Part shown: one piece after another, positions 12,133 to 23,762 of the stretch
How positions within the stretch are numbered: position 1 is the stretch's first letter
How the letters are laid out: each line of letters opens with the position of its first letter
Source: Klebsormidium nitens
Taxonomy: Eukaryota > Streptophyta > Klebsormidiophyceae > Klebsormidiales > Klebsormidiaceae
Direction of reading: 5' to 3'
Length of the DNA: 64,000 nucleotides
NCBI GenBank assembly: GCA_000708835.1
Contig: DF237352.1
Coordinates: 1-64,000, forward strand
Notes under the pieces: generated by a model
What the model was told of the DNA's origin: nothing
What the model saw: the letters and a program-made list of their open reading frames with translations, nothing else
Database searches by the model: none
Translations under genes and position numbers: made by a program

Positions 12133-15100
12133 TCAGACCCAGTCTATGTGTTTGCTTTTATGCAACTTGTCCGTCTTGATGGCGCTTCTCGTCGGGTTGT
12201 AATATGCTGCATAGCAGCAAACACAGAGGGCAACATTAGCATCCAGAATTCTGTTCTTTGTTTCTGCGGGTCCTCTCAGAAAGTTTCACCTATGCTTCAT
12301 ATTTTGACGGCTCAAGGTTGCACATCTGCGCGCAGAAGCAGACTATGGGCTACCTGTTCTATTTTTTCGGTTGTGCTGATAGCAGGATAGCAGCGATTCG
12401 AAGGGGAATTGAGTACGAAGCGCGTACCCGTAATGCAGCATTATTACAGGTGCTGTCAAAGCACAAAACTCTAGATTGGTGCCAGGATCTCACCAGGTCC
12501 AGGGGGCTTGATATGCTCGGTGCTCGACTTGCTCATGTCTCTTTCCGTTTGTCTCGAGAAGGCTGCCCTCGCCACGTTCGACTCGATTGAAAATGCGTGC
12601 TGTGGGTAAAAGCAATCCACCTTTAGAGATTCGCGATGACGTCTAATACTCAAGGTGGCTGATCATGTGTCGGTCGGACCATGGGCAACAACAAAGAAGA
12701 AATACTTGTTCAGCCGAATAAGATCAGGCGGAATCCTAGGCAAGCCTTTTCAGCACACAAAGATCCTTCTTCTTTCTTTCTGAGCTGGTCACCGGAAAAT
12801 TCCCTCAAAGGGCATGAAGAGAAATGATGAAAGCTCTGTTCGATTTGCCCGTTTGACTCACCGAAGGTTCGTACGTGCCTGGCCCTGGCACAAACGACTG
12901 CTGCTTCCGTTTCGTAAAAGGTTTCCCAAAGCGGTCGACTATCGTTTTCGCGAACATACTGCAGGAGGAGAGGAACGAGCGAGGTCGGTCACGCCCCACT
13001 GCCCTTACGTCTATTTGTCAGATAGAACATCCTGAGAAGTCGTCCATCATTTAGTATTTTTAATCGAGGTGGCACACGTGTGGGAGTGTAGTAGATTCTC
13101 TTGCAGAACGTTGAATTGAATGGTTTTGGGAACTTGAAAGTCGTTTAAATCAACGCTGACCCCTCTAAAGCCGTTCGCAGATTGTGCCGTAGGTTTTGGA
13201 AGCCATCGGAGCCATCAAGTCAAGCCAAAAACAGCAAGCGCTTCCCTACAGGGGAGTCTAGTAATAATCATAGGAGCAAACCGTAGGAAACTGGCGAATG
13301 CTGACACGCTTACCTAGACTCCATGGCTAAACTCGACGTACTTCTTGACTTGCAAAGCGGTTCTGCAAATTGGAGATTTGTCATCAACCTTTAAAGGTCG
13401 GTGTCTGTGAGGTAGGAGCGAAGCAAAGCAGATGCAGTCGTCCAAAACGATAATAGTTGTGAGATCTCTTTGGATTCGAAGAGACGCCCTTCTACATAAA
13501 GTCGTTACCAAGTTGCCCAAGAAGCCCAGAAACAGACGTCAAGCGAGCAGGGCTCAAGATCCTACTTTCGTATACGATTCGATCGATGACTTTGGATGTA
13601 TCCTCAAGGCTCGTGCATTGTCGTACTAGGGCCTTGGCCGAGCCAAAATCTTCTTTTTGGGACAGGAGAGTCGGTGGCAATTCTCACCGTACGATCCTGG
13701 CCCCGGGCCGGCTTCGTCTTCCCTTTCAACTGGAACAGCCGGGTCCAGGCTCGTCAGCAACACCTCCTGCAAAGAATTCCACGTTTCGAAATTCTCAAGT
13801 CGTGATCGTTCACTGAAATTTTCGTCAACCGCGCTTCAAGCGGGAGTTCGATGTAAGAAAAGACGCTATGCAGCGTGTCATGATGCAGGATGCAAAGCCT
13901 GTCTTCTGCTCCTGACAAGTTGAGCTTTCCCACTTTGAACTTCTCGAGCGGTTTACACCCGTGAAGTTTCGTGCTTCTATGCCTTGACATCCACAGAGCT
14001 GTTATCGTCCATTTCCGCTCACGCCTTATCTGTATGATGTCCAATTGATCAGCAAGCTCTTTCTTACAAGCACCAACCGAATGTGTGTGGAGGCAAGCAG
14101 TCTCCAGCAAAGACGACTTTCACCTAAAGAGGTAAGACGTTCCTCACCTCCGCTCGCGAGGTGGATCGTGTAGGCGACTCCCCTCGTGCCAGTGACGTTG
14201 ACCGGAACGCAGCTGACGGAAGCATGACGCCAGGCTCGACTCTCTCGCCCAGGGCGGCAGTGCGGGCCAGGGAGACGTCACCTATTCCTAGTGGCTCCTT
14301 GTAACTCCCTGCAATTTCCAGAAACGTCGCCTGACTCACAGTGCCAGGAGTAGCGAAATGCGCTCTTTTTCTGATTTTCAAAGGTCATACGTCAGCAATA
14401 TATCAACCACATCTGTTTGAGCCTCTTCGTTTGCGCGCAATGTTTCGCGGACGCCTTCTGTCTGACCTTTTCGGCCCTTCGTGAAAGCTCAACTCGCGCT
14501 GGTGAGTGTGCACCGCCTACCATGGCCTCCCTCCTCAGCAGTTTGGCTCGTTAGGAGCACTGAACTCTGAACAAAGTCTCGGGTGGATTATCATGGAAAA
14601 GGGCCGGAAAAATTCTGACTGACCAGGCGCGGGCGAGCATGCCGCGGAGCGGCTCCCTCGGTAGCAGTCCATCCGACTGCTTCGGCTCCAGAAGGCGGAG
14701 TGACAGGAAGGCAGGGGCTGCGACGCTTTGAGAGGCTGCAAGAACGTTGCAAAAAGCATCACGCCAGAGTTTTGATGCTCGTTCCGAATCTCGTTTAGCC
14801 CAGCCAGCGGTTGGGAGCTTTCTTCTCGGCGGCTGCGCAAGATCGCTCATAGGTGTTTGGACGACTCGTAGATCCGGGAAAAGGTCTCTGCGTGCCATGT
14901 CAGCTACCTCTTAGAACGTCGCAACTTCTGGAAGCTCGTCTCGCTGCCATCTGCACCTAAAACGTACCAAAACCTCTACTCAAACTCCTCCGCAAACGTC
15001 GGTTGTCGTCAAGGGCTTGAGCTCCGTCCTTTTACCACACAATCTCACTCTGGTTCTCCTAGAGGGTTCGTCTCAAATCTGTGACTATACCACTCAAGGT

Positions 15101-16803
15101 TAGAGAATAACGCTGCGACATCTGACTGTGATGCTCCCACCGGGCCATTTTCCCTGTGACTCACCTCATACTCGCCGGGCCCAGGAGTGTTCGACATAGA
15201 CTGCCCCAACGGAAGGGAGTCCTTTGGAGGCGCCAGGAATGGTGACGTGGCCTGCCGCCAGTTGTGGTCTAGATGGGGGGGCAGTTTCTCCGCCGTGTAA
15301 AACCCCGGCCCGGGAGCCCTACGTTCCTCTTTCTTTCGGAAACGCTTCTCCTTCGACACGAAACCGGAGCCATACCCCAGCTTCGAGAGCGAGTCGCTCT
15401 TGTAGTTGGGGGAAGCGGGACGGTGGTAGAAACCGGGGCCGGGGACTTCGTTCTGGGAAATAAAGTCAGCTCGGTTTGATTGAAGATCACGGCGCCCCAG
15501 AAAGACGAAGCGACCGTTCACATCAAAAACGAGGACAGGGTCTGAAAATGCAGACTTTTGCGTCTTTGCAGTGAGAAAAGGGTGCTCCTTCCGGACAAAT
15601 CACACACACCCTTACCAAGAAGGACATCCGTATCAGATTTTGGTTCGAAGAATACGGAAACCGAAGGATTTGTAAGGCCCGGACTTCTACAACCAAATCA
15701 GCACTCATGTTGGCTCCGAATCGAGAGAGAGCGTTCAGGGGTTCCTTCCTCACCTCTTGCGAATGTGCAAATCTGGTCGCGCTCTTGCTGAACCCCTTGG
15801 GGGCTTTGCTGTCCTCTTCCACAAAGGGAGGTGGAGGGTGCCTGCAACAGAGACGTCTATTTTCTGATGTTCTTCATCATGAGGCCTCAGTTCGTAAACA
15901 TGCCATCCTTATTCTTGACAGCAGGTCCTCACTCCCTCTCGCAAACCAGACCTTTGCATTGGATTTGTATGCTGAAATTCCAGGTTGAGGATCCCAGACA
16001 GGGTTTTACTTTGTAGATAATATCTGCGACCGCAACTTCTGTTATGCCTTAAAGTAGACAGCTTTTGCATGTCAGAACTCACTTTGAGGGGATAGTTGGA
16101 GCGGTGGAGCCCAAGGTTGAACAGAGCTGCCTTTCTGAAGGGAAGAATAGCAAGAGCTGGTGAGGTGAGGGTGATGCACCTGATCGCAATAGCTGCTCCT
16201 GTGTCTTACGCGCTGTCGATAGAAAAGAGTTAAAAAGCAGGCCTTTCGGATCTCGAAGAGACTTTCAGAAGACTCGTAACTTACTAATGCGGAACTGGAC
16301 CCCTTAGGGATGTTGCAGTGATCCAGCTTTCCACTGGTACACCAGCGTATAGGACCCTGTCGTGAGCTGCACCTTATTTGGTCTAATCGTCTTTCGATTT
16401 TTGAACTTTCCTAATGCACCCAGCCGCCTTACTGGAACGTAGCTTGACTTCAGAAGTAAGCAAACAATGCTGCGAGTATTATGTATTCCGTTGATAGTCG
16501 ACACTATCCTTCAAGAAAGACTACAACGAGCTTTGAAATGTCCCCGCTAGCTGCAGAAAGGGAGGTCAGAAATGCTACCGGATGCAATTGCACTCTTATT
16601 GCTAACCGGTGCTGCTGTCTTGGCACGACAAAGCGAACAAAGAGCAAAGCTGAATGAAAGTGAAAAGAAAGTGGCACTTTGCCTCGAAGATTTTACTTGC
16701 ATCGCGCATTCTGCTCACCTGCATGTCCTGCATTGCCTTGCGTTTCCTTCTTCGATCGACGGCCCCCGACCTGTCGCTCCACGACTTTACCAGGAGCGTA
16801 CAT
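12133..16803 (-). CDS. STPG1/MAPO2-like sperm-tail PG-rich repeat protein
   Basis: Eleven exons: 16,719-16,803; 16,083-16,134; 15,754-15,841; 15,165-15,452; 14,340-14,370; 14,148-14,308; 13,688-13,766; 13,314-13,362; 12,862-12,958; 12,494-12,599; 12,133-12,206. Phases close at every junction (1,110 bases, 369 residues). The product carries six Pro-Gly-Pro motifs: VPGPGFY, APGPGFY, TPGPGEY, GPGPGSY, VPGPGTY and PPGPAYY. Between them are aromatic/basic segments such as KGFSKSATRF and AAFSRQTER, and it ends in HIDWV. Length, motif order and the Trp-containing C-terminus match animal STPG1 (O6-methylguanine-induced apoptosis 2). SHIPPO-type repeats are generally linked to axonemal microtubules, so a flagellar role is plausible; the DNA-damage role is known only from animals. 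The 31-base exon at 14,340 is the least certain piece. Confidence 0.86.
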
Positions 16804-18060
16804 TGTGGAGCAGTGGATGAAGATATGCAGCGGAGAATCCTGGAAACTACCACTGCATGAGTGGATAGAGGGCTCCTTATAAGCGAGCACTAACCAAATG
16901 CCTTTGAGAGTATAGTCGTCAGGTGACAAGTAAGTCTTTCAAAAAGCTTAGCTACGTGCCGGAAAAGATCAATATCTTCACCCCAGCTTCTCGCATCTAA
17001 TTTGACTTGACAATGCGGCGTCAAAGATCCTGACAAAAGATGGCAGTCAGCTTTGTGTTGATTGGACAGCATTGCCCCCCAGGAAAACGTCAACGTCTTG
17101 AAGGAAGATTTTCGATCTGTCAAGGCACTATTGCTTCCACTGCTGAATCCATGATAGCGCGCCAGATCCTCAGCAATTCGCAGTACTATCCATATTGCAG
17201 GAGTACGTCGGATTGGCACTTCTGATCATTGTCGTACTGCGCTTGTTCACCCCAGTCAATTGTTGCTTGATGTAGGTATTGAAAGTATGTTTGAGCCTGC
17301 ATGCTTGCCGGGTTGACATGGGATTGACATCCCGAGTCTTGACTCAATCTGCAACATCGTAAGTATTAGGTTGTACCAACCATAACCAACATGTTCAGAT
17401 GCTGACCTCATGAGGTTGTTGTCAGATAGTACCCGCCTTGGCGCGCTTCGTCTTCGAGGAGAATCTGCATTAGATGCTGCAGAGACATTTGTTGGTGTGG
17501 CAGGAGAAATCGGGGCACAAAAGCCTACACCTAATTCTACCTAATAAAATTCCTCTGAATTCACTAAGATTAGGTACAAATTGAACGCAATTTCAGGCCG
17601 CGCACGATCATTCTGCGCGGCGACGGTCCGGCGGCGTGTTCACATGTAATTCAAGCAGTAATGTGCGCGCGGATTCACCACGCGGGCACAGACACCGTCC
17701 AAAGTACACAGAGGTTGTATCGGACGGTCACAACTGCTCCCACTTTCGACCTGCGGTGCCAGCAGCTTTGAGAGCGGATTCATTGCCATCTTTGGACAAT
17801 TCTAGTAGATCTACAGTTCCGTGTACCTAATTCAGGCTTCGCGCTTCGGCGTATCATCTAGTAGATGCGGTACCAGGAGATTCAGAAGCATTTCAGAAAG
17901 CATTTCCCTGTTACTCGAAAAAGCCTCGCTGATCAGCTGAACGATATTATTATCGTTATGCAGCAGATTACCTCAGGCTCAGGCTCAAAGCAGATCAAAA
18001 CAAAGCAGGGGCAATCTTTGGAACCCCTTTGGAAGTTGCTCAAGATCAGACACAGCTTGC
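16804..18060. other. Intergenic region, no gene recognised
   Basis: This separates the divergent STPG1-like and F-box/LRR genes and presumably contains both promoters. I see short open frames only, with no family motif and no clear repeat. Confidence 0.4.
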
Positions 18061-19632
18061 ATGCTCGGATGCTGCCACCGTAGAATGGTATGTCAACTTC
18101 CTGGCCACAAGACAGATACTGCAAAGGCCTCAAATCTCTATAGTAAGAAGCGACGACAGCTTTCAATCGACTACTATTTCAAAATTCGACCAAGGCCAGC
18201 TCAATTTGGGTGCTATTCCATGACGCTGATCACAAAAGATGCCTGCAGCTTAAGAGTGCAAGCGGGCATGGACCAGCAGGGCGTCTTCAGCTTGCTTCCA
18301 CTGGAATTGGTTGAAAAGATTATCAAACTTGTTCGAGATAAGCGTTCCATCTGCTCTCTCGGGCATGTGAAGGCTCTCACTTCCGTGAACAAGCTGATCC
18401 TCTCAGTGGATCAATTGAGCAGCACAAAGCTCACTCTCAAGAGATCATTCTTTGCAAAGAAGGGGGAGAGCGAAGCAACTCGATCGCAAAGGCTGCTAGA
18501 GGAGCTAAAGAAACGTCCACCAGTAGATTCTCTGTTCATCGAGGGCTATCCATGTCTGCAGAAGATTCTTGGATCACCTGGACATCTCCTCTACGCTGTG
18601 ATTCAAAGCAGAGGATGGACGGAGTTCTCGCTAGGCTACCAACGGGAATTGAAACTGCCTGATTGCTTTCTCTGGAGATCGATCGAGATACTGAGAGTCA
18701 TGAAGCTGAGTTCCTCCTCAATTGACGAGGAAAACATATACTACATCCTGTGGAACTTTCCCTCCCTCGAGAGCTTCAGCCTTCATGGTGACGTGATCTC
18801 TTTGGTGGAGCCAGATACTTCTGAAAGCTCTTGCTTTAGACTCGGGGCCGCTTGTGAAATTGACAAGCATGTACTTGCAGGTCGTCTTTCAAAGCTTACA
18901 AATTTGGACATGGGAGAGTTGGCCTCTCCTTACTGCAGTGGTATAGCATCTTCCCCTGAAATACAGAGCTTGAAGTTTATCTCAATCCATGATGTGGAAC
19001 TGGACGGCACGATTCAAAGACCGAAGGGCCTGCGCCTGTCTTCGGTCCTGCAAAAGCTTGTCATCAAGTTGACCTACACAGTCAGTGCATCAAAATCTCT
19101 CCTAGCAGACATGCTGCAATGTCTGCCAGAGCAATGTCCAGAGCTTCAAGAGCTCACAATCGTAGGCCCTGAGGTGCAAGCTTGGGAAGCATCAAGCGAG
19201 AAACTAATCCTGAAAGCATGGGTGGTGGAGAAGCTTCTGAAAGGTTGTCAAAAGATTCAAAAGCTGATAGTGAAGCAGCATTACGGTGATTTCACAGCAG
19301 AAGAATGGGTCCGCATCTTAAGGGGACGAGACTTGGTGCACTTGTACGTGTGCAAGATCTCAAAGGATATGCTGAATGTCCTTGGTTCCATGTCGCGGTT
19401 GGAAAGTGTCGTGATTGAAGAGGCGCCAGACTCTGAAGAAGAAACCAGTTTGCTTGGACAATTGCTTGCAAGCAAGGCCAGCTTCAAGAGGCTCAAGATT
19501 GTTCAGTACCAACGCCATGACAAACAAGTGTCGAATCTTCGCAGGCTGCTCCAGAAACAATTTCGAAGAGATCAAACAGTGGAAGTAGTCAGAAATCAGT
19601 GGTACTACTTTACCCTCGATATTTTTGAGTAG
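18061..19632 (+). CDS. F-box/leucine-rich-repeat protein, single exon
   Basis: An uninterrupted frame of 523 codons. The likely F-box starts at Met70 (position 18,268), where VFSLLPLELVEKII shows the usual Leu-Pro and Glu-x-Ile pattern. This ATG may be the real start, giving 454 residues. About 380 residues of irregular LRR-type repeats follow (LESFSLHGD, LSKLTNLDMGEL, LQELTIVG, IQKLIVKQ, LESVVIEE). F-box/LRR proteins usually hold substrates for SCF ubiquitin ligases through Skp1; the substrate cannot be told. This is the only intact copy here: decayed relatives lie near 35,118-35,390 and 38,105-38,175. It therefore looks like the donor, or surviving member, of an amplified locus. Confidence 0.8.
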   Translation: MLGCCHRRMVCQLPGHKTDTAKASNLYSKKRRQLSIDYYFKIRPRPAQFGCYSMTLITKDACSLRVQAGMDQQGVFSLLPLELVEKIIKLVRDKRSICSLGHVKALTSVNKLILSVDQLSSTKLTLKRSFFAKKGESEATRSQRLLEELKKRPPVDSLFIEGYPCLQKILGSPGHLLYAVIQSRGWTEFSLGYQRELKLPDCFLWRSIEILRVMKLSSSSIDEENIYYILWNFPSLESFSLHGDVISLVEPDTSESSCFRLGAACEIDKHVLAGRLSKLTNLDMGELASPYCSGIASSPEIQSLKFISIHDVELDGTIQRPKGLRLSSVLQKLVIKLTYTVSASKSLLADMLQCLPEQCPELQELTIVGPEVQAWEASSEKLILKAWVVEKLLKGCQKIQKLIVKQHYGDFTAEEWVRILRGRDLVHLYVCKISKDMLNVLGSMSRLESVVIEEAPDSEEETSLLGQLLASKASFKRLKIVQYQRHDKQVSNLRRLLQKQFRRDQTVEVVRNQWYYFTLDIFE

Positions 19633-19689
19633 CAAACCCAGTCACTTAGTCAAGATTGGCTAGGACCGCGGTACGGACAGCTACCAGAG

Positions 19690-20270
19690 CAGAGTGATGC
19701 GACTCTGGTAACACTCGGTGTCAGAGCAAGTATGACATATATAAAAAGTCTTTTCTCAAAGCATAATCACGAGGCAAATACGCCCACTGGCAGCTTGCAG
19801 GATCCGCGTGTAAACTTTAGGAAAAGCACAGAGATAATCATGGTGTCGCACTTTCATTTCGGTCAAGATTCAGAGAGCCGCGCTGCCGTACGTCTTACAT
19901 GTAGCGAACAAGTTAATAGCTAGCACTCACAGGCGACAATGAGTTGGCAGGGCCAACGAGTGTTGTTCCTGATGATGTTTTTATTGATTGTTGCGTCTGT
20001 TAGAGATGTTACAAGACACCTTAAGAACCGATCCTCATAGCCTTTGATTGACCTGATTGACCTGGTTTGCCGAAGCGACTGCCGGACGAAGTGCTGCTTT
20101 CCGCTTCATCGCTATCTTATCATGAAACTCAAATTGAACAATGTAAGATTGACCGTTCATGAATTGTTGTCACTTCAAGCGATACGAAATCCGGATATTC
20201 CGAGGCCGAGAGCAAACCCTTCGTCGATAACGAGCCAGCGTCTCTCGGCCTCTCGAGTGTAGTCCTCACA
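19690..20270. repeat. Copy of the amplified-locus core repeat, 3' of the F-box gene
   Basis: The segment has a CTCGGTGTCAGAGCAAG block near 19,710 and a later block with GATTGACCTGATTGACC and GAGCCAGCGTCTC. Related sequence occurs at about 32,670-33,140, 38,500-38,700 and 43,560-44,020, in each case just downstream (minus-strand sense) of a small-protein gene. Here no small-protein gene follows. Confidence 0.6.
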
Positions 20271-20906
20271 TAGAACTCATCACCCGATCGTGGAAGGTGC
20301 AACCAGCGCAAAAATGGCTCCGCTTGCTATAGCTTCTTGACATTCGACCTCGCTCGCTACGCTATTGGCGACTTGAACGTGCCTCACTTCAAAAGTCCCT
20401 ACAGAGACAAAATGTCCACCCCTTCGCACTTACCCTCAGTTCAGCAATAAAGACCCAACGTATGCTTGTTTTAGGAACGCACGAAAGTTACTTGCCCCTG
20501 GGCTCCGATCAAACTACGCCAGTACTGTTCCGGTCCCTCACCTACAGCGGAGTCGCCCGCTAGTCCGTGCAGACGGAAAAGAATTACGCTCGTCTGAAAC
20601 GAGTCTGTTGGCATGAGTGCAGTTAATCCCCCTTTAGACAAATGATCCCCATCATTCATTGAAGAGCCTCAAACGTCGGTGGTTCCAATGCGGCTCGAAT
20701 AGGTTTGGAACGGGTCACGGGGGCAGACAAAGATTGGCACGAACAAGACCGGGGGAGGGTTGGCGTTTGAGAGCACGTGCAAGATATAAATTGACGCTCG
20801 CTGGCCTCAAAGGGATAAGCGAATCAGCTGTTCCATGTGCCTGGAAACGAGAAAGAAGACAAACAAGTTTGTCTTCTTCCGTTAGTGAAACCGTCTTGAA
20901 CCGAAT

Positions 20907-21163
20907 TACAAATCGATCAATTTCGAGACGCCCCACGTACGGTTCTGAGTTGAAGCTGTTGGCAAACCTTCGCATGACCCTTCACTTTTCTCAAACGATT
21001 CCGCAGAGCTCTCCTTGTCATCCGCCGGGGCTTCCGACGATCCGCCGGCGGCCGCCATGAGCGCCGCCCATAATATTATGTTTTGCTGATCAGTCAGCTG
21101 CTTATACACGTCCGACGTCAGCAGAGCCCCATTGGGAGCGAATACTTGCCATCCGCAAGACAT
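20907..21163 (-). CDS. Unassigned small reading frame with a related copy at 42,830-43,110
   Basis: From ATG at 21,163 an open frame gives MSCGWQVFAPNGALLTS, then a segment with LWAALMAAAGGSSEA and an acidic Ser/Glu-rich tail; it reads on into a possible GTTTGC donor near 20,965. A related sequence at 42,830-43,110 keeps LLTS and LWAALLAPAGGPSEA in the same frame. Conservation of that block suggests past or present coding. There is a GGCCGGCC-rich stretch just upstream at 21,250-21,290. I recognise no family; it may be a first exon. Confidence 0.35.
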
Positions 21164-21846
21164 CAGCTGCTGACGTGGGCGCCGTCCACAACGTGAAAGA
21201 TGACATCAGCCTCAGGTCGGCAGTCGCGGTTCTCGAAGTCCGTTTCTAAGAGGGCCGGCCAAAGCGGCCGGCCGCCTTTGCAACCGCGCCGCGGTACGCT
21301 TGCAGTTGAACTACTCTTGCAGTCTTCCACAGACAAGCGGGGATGGCGCGATATGTTATGAATACGCCACAGACCTCTGGTGTACCCACAGAATAGGCCT
21401 GTGGGGATTTCACACCTTTGCATATTCCTACCTGCGTTTATTCACATCTATGCGTAATGACAGGCCCGTGGCGTATTCACACCTCAATGGTGGCTTTGCA
21501 CACTTGCCTTTGGTGGTTCACTCTCGTTGCCATGACGCGGCTGATCTTGCATGGTCGGCTCGCCATCTTTCTCAGTTTGCACTTGTTTCTGCAACCACAA
21601 AAGGGCCAGTCCTTAAGTTCGTTCAGGTACTGAGGTGACTAAGTCAGAAGTAAACTAGAAAGACCAGGGAAACTGGCCATAATTCGTCAGTCGCGTGTAT
21701 AAAGGTACGACAGAACAGCGAACTAGAAAGCAAACAGAGACACAAAACCATATTATATATCATTCTTTGAGTTGAAGGATCAGATTCAAAAGAGAGTGTG
21801 GCCTGCGAATACCAGGATTGCGACTTGCATCTGCACAACGTTTTGC

Positions 21847-23175
21847 CTAGAAAGCATAAGTACAAGGCAGCCGTTCATGTGATAGCCACTGTGCAACCTT
21901 CTTCTGCTTGTTGTCATGATACTTTTTGATCTTGGCCGCTTGGCTCCGCCTGTAGCGGTCCGCGTTCACTAGCTTCTTCTTCAGGTCGTCGATGATCGAT
22001 GTGAAAGTTGAATTGAAGGAAGCTGCAAGGATTCATTTGCTAAAGCTGTTAAAGTGTTGTATATGACCCTTGCTTATAAACGCTCTGGTTGAAATACCAG
22101 TACAGGTTGAATCTTAACCCAAAACCATGACAGGTTTCGAAATTGAATGAGTTGAATGAATGAGTTGAATTGAATGAGTTGAATGAATTCATGAGTTCTA
22201 GGAAACTGATTATATTCAAGGAGCTCTTTCTGCAGTCACAAGACTCTAGGCAATCTACCTTTGAGACTTGCTAATCTGAAACCAAACAACGAGCAGAACG
22301 AGAATATTCCCAGCAGAGAAGATGCATATGCGATTTCAAATTCTTCCTACTGAATTATCAGACGCCACATGCACAGAGCAGACGGTGTGCTTACCTCTTG
22401 GCCACTTGTAGACGCTGCCGTCCAACCCTGTGACCTCACAACCTCGCTCATCGTCTTCCAGGATCGAATCAAAGATCTTGTCTCTCCATTCGAGATCCTG
22501 TGGATTCTTCTTGAGGTTGATGTTCCTCAGCCTCGTCAGCTCGGCTTCTGAGGGGATCTCTTTTGCCTTCGCTTCGTTAGGCATGTAATCACTCAGTCCT
22601 AGATCCGCTGCTACACGGCTGACCACACGAGCATGGAAACTCTGCAGCCTCCTGACCCCATTCTTTCCAACAAGCGTTGTATACTTCTTGCTGTGCCACA
22701 GCGTTTCGAACAACTTCGAGGCAGTCATTGGCGAGGTTGGAGCTGATCCCCTCTGCGACCTACCCTGAGCGCTGTTCCCTCCACCTGAATCATTCACTTG
22801 TTGAGAAAACTTCCCTTCCATGCTTTCTCTGAGAGGTTTACCATCTTGAACGCCTCTCTGCAGACCGACCGCAGCTTCGCTTCCTCCGTCTCTTGTTTCT
22901 CCAGCCTGAGCAAAAACTTCTCTGCCTGCAGCTTGTGATGAGAGCCAAGAATCTCTCAGCTCCTGCAGAATGGTTTTGTGACCTCTTTTCACTGCCAGTC
23001 CGCTGTCCAGATCCTTGAAATCTTCTATGAGATCGTCTCCTTTCTCCCCCTCTGCCAGGAAAACTCTTCCGGTGATTGCTTGGTCGATGATGAACTTGGT
23101 ATACAGGTCGCATCCAAGCTCTTTTGAAATTTCCGCTGCAAATGCATGCTCGTCCAGAGCACGTACGCGACTCAT
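21847..23175 (-). CDS. SAM-domain-like protein, two exons
   Basis: Exon 1 is 22,395-23,175 (ATG at 23,175) and exon 2 is 21,847-22,022, ending in TAG. The junction closes in phase (GTAAGC donor, CTTGCAG acceptor), giving 318 residues. Residues about 8-78 have the hydrophobic spacing of a SAM domain (ELGCDLYTKFIID, then GHKTILQELRDSW). The middle is Gly/Ser/Gln-rich, then comes a helical basic region (LFETLWHSKKYTTL, RLQSFHARVVSRV) and a Lys-rich C-terminus (KIKKYHDNKQKKVAQWL). SAM domains mediate protein or RNA contacts; no specific partner can be named. The gene is divergent from the transposase gene, 587 bases apart, and might be cargo or an accessory gene of that element. The SAM call is my reading of the pattern. 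Confidence 0.65.
22139..22195. repeat. GAATTGAATGAGTT-type short tandem repeat
   Basis: Imperfect repeats of TTGAATGA and TTGAATTGAATGAG in the intron of the SAM-like gene. This is simple-sequence drift with no sign of function. Confidence 0.7.
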
Positions 23176-23762
23176 TGTTGCACCTCTTCGACCTTACACA
23201 GGAGCGACGCGCATGCACGTGTCATGTGCTCCACCGAGCTTTACTCCACTTGCTTCGAAGCTCCTTCTTGAGAGTTCGCAAAGAAGCAGCTGCGCTTCTC
23301 AAAGACAATGACTCAATGGAAGCTCAATCGCTCAATCGCTCAATTGCTGTAAAATTGGAAATTGTGCCCTTTCAAACTTTCACGCGGGCTTCCTAAGGCA
23401 GTCTTGGCGCAGTTTGACTAGATACAGCTTTCCTCATTTTCGATATGGTTTCGAAAATCGGTTTGTCCCTGCCGGTTGTTGCCTGTCCAAACACTTGGTT
23501 AACCGACGTCAAATGGTATTATGCCTGTCCAAAACGAGAATTTACCGAAACCAGGTTTCCGATTAACCCCTATGTTGTCGATTGACGATATCGATCTTAC
23601 AGCCCCTTTCGAGCGTCTTTGAGCACAGGATACACGGCAAAGATCATGCGCGCTCTTCGAAGTAGATGACGCGCACATGATCAGCAGAGGAAAGCGTCGC
23701 TGGCGCTAGCGGGGCTGTACCCCGAAGGGGGAGGTGCCTGTCGAAGGACCAGTCACCCTAAA
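23176..23762. promoter_or_regulatory. Divergent promoter region of the SAM-like and transposase genes
   Basis: The only sequence between two start codons facing apart. Two copies of GCCTGTCCAAA occur (about 23,484 and 23,524), and there is a GC-rich hairpin-like segment near 23,700-23,740 just before the transposase ATG. No core promoter element could be fixed. Confidence 0.4.
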
